From Ignavibacteriota bacterium (GTDB lineage: Bacteria; Bacteroidota; Ignavibacteria; Ignavibacteriales; Melioribacteraceae): a DNA stretch of 64,000 nucleotides. The position numbers and the translations under genes are program-made. The stretch is taken from contig PAAX01000002.1 in assembly GCA_002698995.1 (NCBI GenBank), positions 186,001-250,000 of the forward strand, read 5' to 3'. Position 1 is the first letter of the stretch. Every line of letters starts with the position of its first letter. The notes beneath the pieces were generated by a model. That model saw nothing but the letters and a program-made list of their open reading frames with translations. It did no database searches and was not told where the DNA came from. Shown in pieces: positions 35,577-44,287 of the stretch.

Positions 35577-36380
35577 TTAGTTTAATGGAATGGAAAAACC
35601 TAAAGAGACATCTGAATTTTTATTTGAAGTATTTGAGTTCATTTCAATCTTAGGAAAATCAAACTCGGTAAACAAGAACAAATCCAGTTGAGAATAAATC
35701 CACAAAGCAGCATAAGAAAAAATCAGAACATTTCTGATTTTATATGAATCATTATAATCTTGATACTTAGTTTCAATTAGAGAAGCATTTGTTTCTGTAA
35801 TGTAGTTTCTATATTTATCATCAGTTTGAACAATAAAATAAATCATAGAACTTAAAAGGACTGCACTTCCTCCACTTAATAAATAACCCTTTGTACTATT
35901 TTTTGAGGAAATTTGTCCCCACCCGGGAAGAATAATATTCTTTAATGCTGCGTTCATAATTATTCTGGAATTATCAACATATTGAATTTCGGTAACCTTA
36001 TTTATCGGTTCATTAGGGAGCTGTACATTTTTATTATCAGCTTTTATCGAAATAAAATTATTTTTTACTTCATCAAACAATTCTACAATTTTGGGTGAAA
36101 ATATTGATCTGTTTATTGAATAGGAAGAATCAATTTTTAATAATTCTATAAAACTGTTTCTAGCTTCTTTTTCAAAACCAATACTGAATTCCGATGCACC
36201 TTTTAAAACAAATATTTCAACTCTCTCCTTTTCATCAGTTTTGGAAAGAAGAAGTTGATCTGATAATTCAATAACCTTCTCAAATGCAAAGTCTTCATAC
36301 AGTATTTTTACATCATTTAATGATTGAGAAAAAGTAGAAATAGTAATAGAGAAGAAAAATAAAAAGAGAATTTTTCGCAT
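35577..36380 (-). CDS. DUF5683-like envelope protein
   Basis: The protein has 267 residues. A signal peptide is followed by a helical domain (residues ~20-95, resembling a TPR-like unit: DEKERVEIFVLKGASEFSIGF). Near residue 150 is the hallmark NIILPGWGQISSKNSTKGYLL of DUF5683-type proteins, then two membrane helices (GGSAVLLSSMIYFIV; VLIFSYAALWIYSQLDLFLF). The function is unknown. It is the last gene of the eight-gene minus-strand run, and its start overlaps the Kelch gene's stop (TAATG), so it is co-translated with a surface protein. Confidence 0.7.
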   Translation of the reverse strand: MRKILFLFFFSITISTFSQSLNDVKILYEDFAFEKVIELSDQLLLSKTDEKERVEIFVLKGASEFSIGFEKEARNSFIELLKIDSSYSINRSIFSPKIVELFDEVKNNFISIKADNKNVQLPNEPINKVTEIQYVDNSRIIMNAALKNIILPGWGQISSKNSTKGYLLSGGSAVLLSSMIYFIVQTDDKYRNYITETNASLIETKYQDYNDSYKIRNVLIFSYAALWIYSQLDLFLFTEFDFPKIEMNSNTSNKNSDVSLGFSIPLN

Positions 36381-37678
36381 TACTTTAACAGAGTCATTTT
36401 TTTAGTGATCACTGAATTATTAGTTCTTAATTGATATATATAAATTCCGGATGGAACCGATGAGCCTTTTTCATTCAATCCATTCCACTTTACATTATAA
36501 TTTCCTTTATCAAGATTTTCACTCATCAGTTCAATCACCTTTTCCCCTAAAATTGAATAAACTGTTAATGAAATTCTTCCCGAATTTATAATAGAAAATT
36601 CTATGTTGGTTTCGGGATTAAAAGGATTTGGATAATTATTCTTCAAAATGTCATATTCAAAAGGAATAGTTTTTTCATCAAGAACAGATGTTGGTGTACT
36701 TGACATAAACTCAATTTCTTTAACTACATTTCCATTTATATCTTCACCGCCAAAAACGTAAATTCCGCCGTCAAAATAGACTGCAGTAGGATTTTTTCTT
36801 CCAAAACTTAAAGGCTCCCAAGATATTGTAGCATTTTCTGGATTGTAAATATCAAAAACTTCTACAGAAGTTAATGCAGAGTTTAACTCATGATAACCGC
36901 CGATTATAAAAATTTTCCCGAACTCACTATAATATACTGCAGAACCGCCGGCTCTTGGAATAAGAAGCTCGGTATCTAAAACTTCAAAATGCTTTGTGCG
37001 GAAATTAAATTTAGAAATAGACTGCAGAATACCGGAATAAACTCCGCCAAATAAATATATCTCATCTCCAACTAATTCTGTCATTTGCATGCTTGGCATT
37101 ATACCGTCTGTATAAACAGAATCATAATTATAAACGAATGAATCTAATGGAACGCTGTATTCTGTAATGTATGGGAGAATATCGGTTACGGAATTTATTT
37201 TCTTATCATTATTCAAATTGTTTGAAAATCCACCTATAATAAAAAGTGAACTATCAACTAAATATCCGGCAGAATACATTCTATTAAAATTTTGGTGCGA
37301 AGATATTACGCTTGATACGAAATTATTTTGTATTGAAATACTTTCTAATGATGAAGAAATATCTTCTGAAAGAGTTGAACCTCCATAAGCTAAGATATTA
37401 TTTCCATTTAGTGAAGCTACCAAACCCTGTCTTTCTGTTGATAACGAACCAACTAGCTTCCAAGTGTTATTAATTGGATTATATTCTTGAATCCAATCAA
37501 CTTCCTGCTGTAAATCGCTTGAATAACCGCCAATTAGGTAAATTTTATTGCTATAAACTACTGGTGCAGCACTTGAAACCGGACTTTTCATTTCACCAAT
37601 AATTGTCCAATCATCTTGCGAAAATAGATTTGCCGAGATACAAATCATCACAAAAAATATTTTTATAAATTTTAACAT
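36380..37678 (-). CDS. Kelch-repeat surface protein with T9SS sorting domain
   Basis: The protein has 432 residues. A signal peptide ends near LFSQ. Five or six Kelch motifs follow (KIYLIGGYSSDLQQEVDWI, NILAYGGS, SLFIIGGFSN, EIYLFGGVYSG, KIFIIGGYHE, GIYVFGGED), forming one beta-propeller. The C-terminus is a type A sorting domain (NNYPNPFNPETNIEFSI, VPSGIYIYQL). It should be secreted and displayed at the surface as a binding module. It lies between a Ser/Thr kinase gene (46 nt upstream) and the DUF5683-like gene (overlapping). Confidence 0.9.
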   Translation of the reverse strand: MLKFIKIFFVMICISANLFSQDDWTIIGEMKSPVSSAAPVVYSNKIYLIGGYSSDLQQEVDWIQEYNPINNTWKLVGSLSTERQGLVASLNGNNILAYGGSTLSEDISSSLESISIQNNFVSSVISSHQNFNRMYSAGYLVDSSLFIIGGFSNNLNNDKKINSVTDILPYITEYSVPLDSFVYNYDSVYTDGIMPSMQMTELVGDEIYLFGGVYSGILQSISKFNFRTKHFEVLDTELLIPRAGGSAVYYSEFGKIFIIGGYHELNSALTSVEVFDIYNPENATISWEPLSFGRKNPTAVYFDGGIYVFGGEDINGNVVKEIEFMSSTPTSVLDEKTIPFEYDILKNNYPNPFNPETNIEFSIINSGRISLTVYSILGEKVIELMSENLDKGNYNVKWNGLNEKGSSVPSGIYIYQLRTNNSVITKKMTLLK

Positions 37679-37724
37679 TGTTCTTTTCTTTCGATAATAA
37701 ATTACTGCTTAACTAATATATTAT

Positions 37725-39287
37725 TCAATTTCTATTCCAATTATTTTTCTGAGCATCAAAGTATTCTTTAAAGTTAAATTCAAAATTGAATGTATCATTT
37801 TTAGAGATTTCCAAAACTGTGTTATAATCATCAAATTCTGGATTTCTAATTTTTAATTGATACATACCGGGATTTAATCTTAATGGTTCTGAAAATGGTG
37901 TGTTCCCTTTTGATTGATTATCAATAAATACTTCTCCCCAAGGAAATATTCTGCAGTTTAAATAACCAAAAAGTGTATCTAGGTTAACCTGAATGTTAGT
38001 CATTTCATTATCATTTATTTTTATACTTTTTGTATAAATAGGATAATCGGGATGAACTAATTTTACCAAATAAGTCCCGGTTTCCAGTTCAGTTGTTAAA
38101 GGTGTTGTATCAATTTTTTGATTATTTATATAAACATCCGCCCAAGGAAAACATACTAATGATAAACTTCCGCTCCCTTTTTGAATTTTAGGAACTATAG
38201 TTTCAATTTTATTTTCAGCACTATTTTTTATATTATTTTTATTTTCTTCAAATGAATTTTCTTGATCAACTTGAGTAATAGTTTTTTGTAGTGAATCATT
38301 ATTATCATCACTTGGAATATCATTTTGAGCAGTACTCGAATCAATAAAAGTATTTGGGGGCTCTTCAACTAATTGTTCTTTAGGATTATCATTCATAATA
38401 AAAACAATTACAAAAGCTACTATTAAAGATATAGCAGCTAATGTTATATAAATCCGAAAATTAACTTTCTTGTTGGGTTTTACTTCTTCTGTTTCACCGG
38501 TTTCAAATTGTAAATTTTCCCAATCAATATTTCGTTCGGATTTTTCTTTTCTTAAAACATTTCTTAAAATACTTTTAAGGTTTTCCGGAATATCAGATTT
38601 ATCTATTTCAAAAATTTCTTCATCAAAATTGATTACATTATTTATAGTTTGATTTACATCATTACCCAAAAGTGGATTTTTCTCGGTAAATAATTCATAA
38701 ATAACAACACCGGCAGAGAATAAATCACTTGTAAAATCAAGGCTTTCACCCTGCATTTGTTCTGGGGACATATAACAAGGAGTTCCAACTACAGAGTATT
38801 GAGAGGTTGCAAAATTTTCATTCTTTGCTAAAGCTAATCCGAAATCCCCCAGCTTTAGATTAAGATTACTGCCAATTAGAATATTTTCCGGTTTTATATC
38901 TCTGTGAATAATTCCGTTTTTATGTGCAACATAAAGGGCTTGAAGAAGTTGAAAACTTAAATTCTCTTTCTGCTCAGTTGTTAGAGTTTTGCCATTTATT
39001 ACTGTTCTTAAATTTTCACTCTTGAAATACTCAAATGAGATATAAAACTTCTGATCTTCAGTTCCAAAATCCAAAACCTTAATAATACTTGGATGATCCA
39101 GCTTAGCTAATAATTTTGCTTCTCTTTTAAATCTTTCTACCTTGGGATCATTTTCTATCTTATCTGTACTTAGTACTTTTAGAATTATATCCTTATCTAA
39201 ATAAATATGATGAGCCAGATAAACACTTGCGTGGTCATCTTTCTTTAATACTTCCTTTATTTCAAATTTCTTAAAGAGAGTATTCAT
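37725..39287 (-). CDS. Transmembrane Ser/Thr protein kinase with two PEGA domains
   Basis: The protein has 520 residues. The cytoplasmic Hanks-type kinase (residues ~8-265) has the ATP lysine in IILKVL, a catalytic loop IIHRDIKPENIL, DFGLAL and an activation segment GTPCYMSPEQ. The glycine-rich loop is replaced by KKDDHASVYLA and has no glycine. One membrane helix lies near residue 285 (IYITLAAISLIVAFVIVFIM). The outside part has a low-complexity Asn/Glu linker and two PEGA domains (FPWADVYINNQKIDTTPLT; FPWGEVFIDNQSKGNTPF). Its start overlaps the stop of the sigma54 activator gene (TAATG), so the two are made together. Its likely role is envelope-to-transcription signalling, which is inference. 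Confidence 0.9.
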   Translation of the reverse strand: MNTLFKKFEIKEVLKKDDHASVYLAHHIYLDKDIILKVLSTDKIENDPKVERFKREAKLLAKLDHPSIIKVLDFGTEDQKFYISFEYFKSENLRTVINGKTLTTEQKENLSFQLLQALYVAHKNGIIHRDIKPENILIGSNLNLKLGDFGLALAKNENFATSQYSVVGTPCYMSPEQMQGESLDFTSDLFSAGVVIYELFTEKNPLLGNDVNQTINNVINFDEEIFEIDKSDIPENLKSILRNVLRKEKSERNIDWENLQFETGETEEVKPNKKVNFRIYITLAAISLIVAFVIVFIMNDNPKEQLVEEPPNTFIDSSTAQNDIPSDDNNDSLQKTITQVDQENSFEENKNNIKNSAENKIETIVPKIQKGSGSLSLVCFPWADVYINNQKIDTTPLTTELETGTYLVKLVHPDYPIYTKSIKINDNEMTNIQVNLDTLFGYLNCRIFPWGEVFIDNQSKGNTPFSEPLRLNPGMYQLKIRNPEFDDYNTVLEISKNDTFNFEFNFKEYFDAQKNNWNRN

Positions 39288-40765
39288 TACTCTTCGCTCT
39301 CACCAAGTTCTTTTAATTTTAGCTGCACCCATCTTACCGAAACACCAAGCGATTTTGCAGTCTGTGTTCTGTTATCATCAAACTGTTCAAGTCTTTTTTT
39401 AAGTAAAAGGATTTCAAATTCTTTCAATGTTCCGTCGAAGTTCAAAAGATTTTTATCATCTTCCAGAATAATATCATCTTCAGTAATTTTATTTTGATCA
39501 CAAAGAATTGCTGCTCTTTGTATTACATTAATTAACTGACGCACATTTCCGGGCCAATAGTATGATTCCAATTTGGTAACAGCTTTTGCATCGATCTGTA
39601 TTTCTTTATTAAGCTTATTTTTAATGTAGCTTTGTGCAATTAAAATAATATCTTCTCTTCTTTCCCTAAGTGGTGGAATCGTAATTGGGAAAACATTCAG
39701 TCGGTAAAATAAATCTTCTCTAAAATTTCCTTCTTTAGATAACTGCTTAAGATCTTTGTTGGTAGCAGCAATTATTCTTACATCAACTTTTTTAACATTT
39801 GTATCACCCAAACGGATAATCTCTCTGTTCTCAAGAACTCTTAACAGTTTAGCTTGAAGAGCACCCGAAATATCTGCAATTTCATCTAAGAAGAATGTTC
39901 CTTTATCTGAAACTTCTAGCAAACCTTTTTTATCTTGATTCGCACCGGTGAATGCACCTTTCTTATATCCGAATAATTCGCTCATCAAAAGGTCATCCGG
40001 AATTGAGCCGCAGAATTGGGCCAAGTAAGGTTCATCTTTCCTTTCACTTAAATTATGAATAGCTTGTGCCGCAAGATCTTTTCCTGTTCCGCTTTCACCA
40101 AGAATTAAAACTGTTGCATCCGTCTTTGCTACTTTATGAATCAATTTTGCCAACTGACGCATTGGTTTGCTTTCACCTATCATATTAGGAATTTGATCTT
40201 GAACTTCAATTCTATTCTGCAGAATTATATTCTGATTACGAAGTTTTTCAAAACTTATTATTCTATCTAGTGCAAGTGCGGCAAGATTTGCAAAAAAGTT
40301 TAGAAATATTAGATTCTCTTGTGTAAAATCTTTTCTATTTGTTCTTGTATCAGCAAAAACAATTCCCCAAATTTTATCATCTCTTAAAATTGGAACACTT
40401 ATAATTGACTGAATATTTTTTAATTGAACACTTTCAAACTGAGAAAAATTTGGATCGCTTTGAACATTATGATATAAGATTGGTTTTTTATCCTTCAAGA
40501 CTTGCTTCAAGGTATTCTCAGAAAACTCAGTAAGATCATAGATATTTTCATTCTGATAATTTCGTGCAGAGATTATCTTAAACTTATTTTCCGCTTCATC
40601 AAATTTTGCAAATACTGTTCTTTCTGCATTAATAATCTTCAGTACCCAGTCAAGCATCTGTTCAATTAATGATTCTTCATAGGATGCGGTGTTAAGTGTT
40701 TGACTCAATTGCAGCAATGCTTCAAACTGCTCTTTGTTTAACGATTTGATTTCTTGATAATTCAT
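39287..40765 (-). CDS. GAF-domain sigma54-dependent transcriptional activator
   Basis: The protein has 492 residues. An N-terminal GAF domain (residues ~15-175: SYEESLIEQMLDWVLKIINAERTVF, ISVPILRDDKIWGIVFAD) precedes an AAA+ domain with Walker A GESGTGKD, the RpoN-contacting loop GAFTGA, Walker B TFFLDEIAD, and DVRIIAATNKDLK. A Fis-type helix-turn-helix ends the protein (NRTQTAKSLGVSVRWVQLKLKEL). There is no receiver domain, so control is by ligand or by the co-translated Ser/Thr kinase. Similar GAF or FHA activators paired with kinases are known from myxobacteria. Its target promoters are not evident in the window. Confidence 0.93.
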   Translation of the reverse strand: MNYQEIKSLNKEQFEALLQLSQTLNTASYEESLIEQMLDWVLKIINAERTVFAKFDEAENKFKIISARNYQNENIYDLTEFSENTLKQVLKDKKPILYHNVQSDPNFSQFESVQLKNIQSIISVPILRDDKIWGIVFADTRTNRKDFTQENLIFLNFFANLAALALDRIISFEKLRNQNIILQNRIEVQDQIPNMIGESKPMRQLAKLIHKVAKTDATVLILGESGTGKDLAAQAIHNLSERKDEPYLAQFCGSIPDDLLMSELFGYKKGAFTGANQDKKGLLEVSDKGTFFLDEIADISGALQAKLLRVLENREIIRLGDTNVKKVDVRIIAATNKDLKQLSKEGNFREDLFYRLNVFPITIPPLRERREDIILIAQSYIKNKLNKEIQIDAKAVTKLESYYWPGNVRQLINVIQRAAILCDQNKITEDDIILEDDKNLLNFDGTLKEFEILLLKKRLEQFDDNRTQTAKSLGVSVRWVQLKLKELGESEE

Positions 40766-40768
40766 AAT

Positions 40769-41731
40769 TTACTTTACTCTAAATGAAGCCGGTTTTGAGC
40801 TTCCCTTATTATTAAATTCATCAACACACCAAACAACCCAGTAATAACCCTGAGTAGTATTTGGCTGCAACGGTACATTTACCTTTACAGAAATTGAGTC
40901 CGAACTTATTCCGCTTCGTTCCCATCTCAATTCCGGCGGAGTTAAATTTTCAAATACTCTAACAGTATATTCAAATTTGAATCCCGGTTGAAATCTTCTC
41001 CATCTTAAATTTGGTTGAGTGCTTACAGTATCTAACAAAGTTGCCGGTGAAATAAATTCAATTTCCTGTCTGATTACTCTTTTAAGGTTTGAATTTCCGA
41101 TTGAGTACTCTTTACCACTTTTATCTAATGCTATTAGATGAAATTCTTTGCCGATAAGCTCTTCCAAAGAATTTATTCCAAGACTTGCCTGAGAAAAACT
41201 TGCATCAAATAATGAGAATGTTTTCCGCTCCAATAATTTTTTAATTTTCAGATCTTCATTAGCTATGTATAACGAATCCAAGTCTCCTTCTCGGTCATTT
41301 ACAACTGCTTCAAAAAAGATTCTTGTTCTTGGATTTAATGTATAATTGTTTTCATATTCGCTGTAAATATTAAATTCTGTCAACTCGGGAATTGAATTAA
41401 GAAAATACTCAACAGAAATATTTCTTCTAACCCAATTGATGTAATTTGAATCCTTTAGAAAGCCCGATTTTTCAACTATTAAATAGTCATTAACCGGATT
41501 AACATTATCAATCCTAAAAAATCCTTCTGCGTTAGTATAAGTAATTTTAGCATCTGCACCCCAAGTAACAATTGCGTTTTCAATCGGCTGAGGCGGACCG
41601 GTTTGTGTTTTTACATAACCTTGAATTGAATAAAACTTATAATTATCTCCATTAGGATCAAGCGGATTTTCTCTTGGGGCATCGCAAGAAATTATAAGCA
41701 GAATTGATAATATGAAAAGAAGAATTTTCAT
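40769..41731 (-). CDS. Lipoprotein with carboxypeptidase-regulatory-like domain
   Basis: The protein has 320 residues. A lipoprotein signal ends in IISC, followed by DAPRENPLDPNGDNYK, a start common among Ignavibacteria lipoproteins. Residues ~35-110 form a carboxypeptidase-regulatory-like beta sandwich (IQGYVKTQTGPPQPIENAIV, TNAEGFFRIDNVNP). The rest looks like fibronectin-type beta structure (LRWRRFQPGFKFEYTVRVF, GYYWVVWCVDEFNNKG). It is probably on the outer membrane. It sits 3 nt upstream of the sigma54 activator gene and is thus part of the kinase/activator unit. Confidence 0.75.
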   Translation of the reverse strand: MKILLFILSILLIISCDAPRENPLDPNGDNYKFYSIQGYVKTQTGPPQPIENAIVTWGADAKITYTNAEGFFRIDNVNPVNDYLIVEKSGFLKDSNYINWVRRNISVEYFLNSIPELTEFNIYSEYENNYTLNPRTRIFFEAVVNDREGDLDSLYIANEDLKIKKLLERKTFSLFDASFSQASLGINSLEELIGKEFHLIALDKSGKEYSIGNSNLKRVIRQEIEFISPATLLDTVSTQPNLRWRRFQPGFKFEYTVRVFENLTPPELRWERSGISSDSISVKVNVPLQPNTTQGYYWVVWCVDEFNNKGSSKPASFRVK

Positions 41732-41736
41732 TTTTA

Positions 41737-42513
41737 TTAAATATAAATCTCACTTTTAGAGTACAGAACAGCGTTTCCCGAAATATAAACTCTGTCATTA
41801 TCAATTTCACATATTAGTTTCCCTTTTCTTTTTGAAACCTGAACAGCATTCAATCTTTTCTTATTAAGCTTTTTTGACCAATAAGGCGTTAGTATTGTGT
41901 GAGCATAACCTGTTACCGGATCTTCGTCAATTCCAACATCGGGTGCAAAAAATCTGGATACAAAATCAACTTGATTTCCCGGAGCAGTAATAATTGCTCC
42001 GTGAGTTTTAAAATTCAATAACTTTCTGATTTCAAAATTCATATTTACTACATCATCTTCTTTTTCAAAAACAATAAGAAGCGATTTGTCGAATAAAACT
42101 TCAACCGGCTTTACGGTAAATAATTCAATTAATTTATGATCGGGATTTATCGGCTTTGGATTTCTAACCGGAAAATTTAAGGTAAAAAAGGGATCGGTTC
42201 TTTTAACAAATAAATCTCCACTTCTTGATTCAAATTTTATTTCATCAAATTTTTCTATGAAATTATAAATTACAAAAGCAGAAGCTAAAGTTGCATGTCC
42301 GCATAAATCTACCTCACTTGTTGGTGTATACCAACGAATGTGAAAGTGATCTTCCTTTCTTATAAAAAAAGCTGTTTCGGAAAGATTATTTTCCATCGCA
42401 ATATTCTGCATAGTACTTTCGGGCAGCCATTTAGTTAATGGAATAACTGCTGCCGGGTTTCCTTCAAATACATTATCGGCAAATGCATCAACTTGATACT
42501 TTACTAAATTCAT
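41737..42513 (-). CDS. PhzF-family isomerase-like protein
   Basis: The protein has 258 residues with the typical PhzF start YQVDAFADNVFEGNPAAVIPL, ENNLSETAFF with the catalytic Glu, DLCGHATLASAFVI, and DEDPVTGYAHTILTPYWSK. The fold is that of diaminopimelate epimerase, and members carry out isomerisations in secondary metabolism or have unknown metabolite-repair roles. It is 5 nt upstream of the lipoprotein gene and 9 nt after the YjjX-like gene in the minus-strand run. Confidence 0.88.
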   Translation of the reverse strand: MNLVKYQVDAFADNVFEGNPAAVIPLTKWLPESTMQNIAMENNLSETAFFIRKEDHFHIRWYTPTSEVDLCGHATLASAFVIYNFIEKFDEIKFESRSGDLFVKRTDPFFTLNFPVRNPKPINPDHKLIELFTVKPVEVLFDKSLLIVFEKEDDVVNMNFEIRKLLNFKTHGAIITAPGNQVDFVSRFFAPDVGIDEDPVTGYAHTILTPYWSKKLNKKRLNAVQVSKRKGKLICEIDNDRVYISGNAVLYSKSEIYI

Positions 42514-42522
42514 ATTTATTCC

Positions 42523-43050
42523 TTATGAAAAATATTCATGTTTGATAAAGGGAATTAGAGCGGTGATCAATCCATTTACATATAAGTCTTTTCTGGTCAT
42601 AACATCATTCGTAAAAAATCCAATTGCTCCTTCTTTATGTTTTGTATTTTCTTTGTTCGATAATTCATCAATAACAATTCCCAATTCCTTGCCGTTCTTC
42701 AATTGATCAATTACAAACTGCGGCATCGGAAACATTGGCGATGTTCCGAATCCGATTTTACCATTTTTATCAACAATGCACATACATCCGAATCCAAACC
42801 ATTTATTATCGATTTCTATGATTCCCCCTTCAACTCCTACAAAAAAATCATTATCATTTTTCTTATTCATATCGAATAATTTCATTGCTCTATTTTTTGC
42901 TCCAGTAAATGTATCCGAATTTACCGGCTGTTCAGGAACATCAGATTCAACAGAGATTCCAGTTATTTCTACATCTTTATAATATTTTTCAAATGCTTCT
43001 TTAACGGCATCAAGTTTAACCGGATTATTTGAACCGACTAATACTTTCAT
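42523..43050 (-). CDS. Inosine/xanthosine triphosphatase (YjjX family)
   Basis: The protein has 175 residues: MKVLVGSNNPVKLDAVKEAFEKYY, then VESDVPEQPVNSDTFTGAKNRA and FFVGVEGGI, which are YjjX signatures. The family hydrolyses non-canonical purine nucleoside triphosphates. The start at 43050 makes an ATGA overlap with the upstream esterase gene; a longer frame from 43065 is less likely. It is a nucleotide-pool housekeeping gene embedded in an otherwise envelope-oriented run. Confidence 0.88.
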   Translation of the reverse strand: MKVLVGSNNPVKLDAVKEAFEKYYKDVEITGISVESDVPEQPVNSDTFTGAKNRAMKLFDMNKKNDNDFFVGVEGGIIEIDNKWFGFGCMCIVDKNGKIGFGTSPMFPMPQFVIDQLKNGKELGIVIDELSNKENTKHKEGAIGFFTNDVMTRKDLYVNGLITALIPFIKHEYFS

Positions 43051-44186
43051 TTTGCAAATAACCATTTAAACGCATTTGGAATTCTTAAAGCCCATGCTGA
43101 TTCGCTATGCTGGGCTTCTTTATCTTTAACCCATAGAAAATCTTTCCCTTCCTTGTACCCTTTTTCCTTCAATGCTGTAAGCATTTCGTCAATACCGGGT
43201 TGTAAATCCTCTTCCAAAGCTATTCCGCCGTTATCTATATAAACTTTAAAATCTTTGTGCAAACCATTATAATTTTTAACCGGACTTACAAAATCAAGCT
43301 GCGCAATTTTAAATGCAGGGGACATGCAAATTGCTTTTGAAAAAACTTCAGAATAATTCCAAAGAAGCATGAAAGAAATCAATCCCCCGGCAGAAGAACC
43401 TCCGGTAAAAGTATATTCTCTTTCCGGTTTTGTTCTGTACAAAGAATCAATCATTCTCTTTACTTTATTTACAACAAATTCAGAGTACACAAATCCCGTA
43501 TCATTTGGAGTATATTCATACATCCTATTAAATGTATTGTAAATTCCCACTATTATCATCGGATCAATAATATCTTTTCTTATTAGAGAATCTGCAGCTT
43601 CATCAATCTGCCAATCAATACCGAATGAAGCAGTTTTAGGATCAAAAATATTCTGCCCGTCATGCATATACAAAACGGGGTAGGAGTGATCACTTTCGTA
43701 ATAATTTTCAGGCAGCCAAACAATTAAATCTCTTGGTTGTAAAAACTTGTATGAAAGGTTTTTATGATACTCAACGGTTCCGGTTATTTGTCCGTCAAAA
43801 TTTCCGCTGCTTTGTGCAAACTGATCTTTCCAATAATTGATTTCATATACAATTGAAGTGTCATTAAATGCCATCACAATATTGTTTGAAGGAACAATCC
43901 CGTTTTCGTTAACGGCTTCGCTATTCCAACTTCCTCTTGTAAATTTGAATTCGATTGAACTTCCTTTTTCGAACTTGAATTCTCTCGAAAAAGTGGAATC
44001 ATTAGTTCGATTAAGATTGATTTTAGAAGGATTCCAATTACCAAGTTTAATTCCGTTTCCCGAAATAAAAATTGAATCATCTTTTGCAATATGACTAATA
44101 ACCGAAATCTTCAAGTTCACTTCATCTTGAGAATAGGCTGTTATAATTGATAACAATAAAGCGAATAATAATTTGTTGATAAACAT
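43047..44186 (-). CDS. Secreted esterase with N-terminal CBM20-like module
   Basis: The protein has 379 residues with a signal peptide (MFINKLLFALLLSIITAYS). Residues ~25-115 resemble a starch-binding CBM20/CBM48 fold (DDSIFISGNGIKLGNWNPSKINL, IEFKFTRGSWNSEAV). The esterase domain (enterochelin-esterase/EstD type) has VLYMHDGQNIFD, the nucleophile in TGGSSAGGLISFML, and the catalytic His in EAQHSESAW. Such enzymes remove acetyl or feruloyl groups from polysaccharides or hydrolyse siderophore esters. The CBM points to a glycan substrate. It is the first gene of the eight-gene minus-strand run. Confidence 0.82.
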   Translation of the reverse strand: MFINKLLFALLLSIITAYSQDEVNLKISVISHIAKDDSIFISGNGIKLGNWNPSKINLNRTNDSTFSREFKFEKGSSIEFKFTRGSWNSEAVNENGIVPSNNIVMAFNDTSIVYEINYWKDQFAQSSGNFDGQITGTVEYHKNLSYKFLQPRDLIVWLPENYYESDHSYPVLYMHDGQNIFDPKTASFGIDWQIDEAADSLIRKDIIDPMIIVGIYNTFNRMYEYTPNDTGFVYSEFVVNKVKRMIDSLYRTKPEREYTFTGGSSAGGLISFMLLWNYSEVFSKAICMSPAFKIAQLDFVSPVKNYNGLHKDFKVYIDNGGIALEEDLQPGIDEMLTALKEKGYKEGKDFLWVKDKEAQHSESAWALRIPNAFKWLFAK

Positions 44187-44217
44187 TTTTGATCTTTGGA
44201 ATTATTAATAATCAAAA

Positions 44218-44240
44218 ATACTAATATATTGTATTAGTAT
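44218..44240. promoter_or_regulatory. Perfect 9-bp inverted repeat between divergent genes
   Basis: ATACTAATA (44218-44226) and TATTAGTAT (44232-44240) form a perfect palindrome with a 5-nt spacer. ATTATTAATAAT, itself palindromic, lies just to the left at 44201-44212. They sit between the divergent esterase and radical SAM genes, where an operator is expected. No T-tract follows, so a terminator is unlikely. Confidence 0.4.
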
Positions 44241-44287
44241 CATTCTAACTTTTTATAATATTTCTTTTTGAAAATCAGAAAATACAA

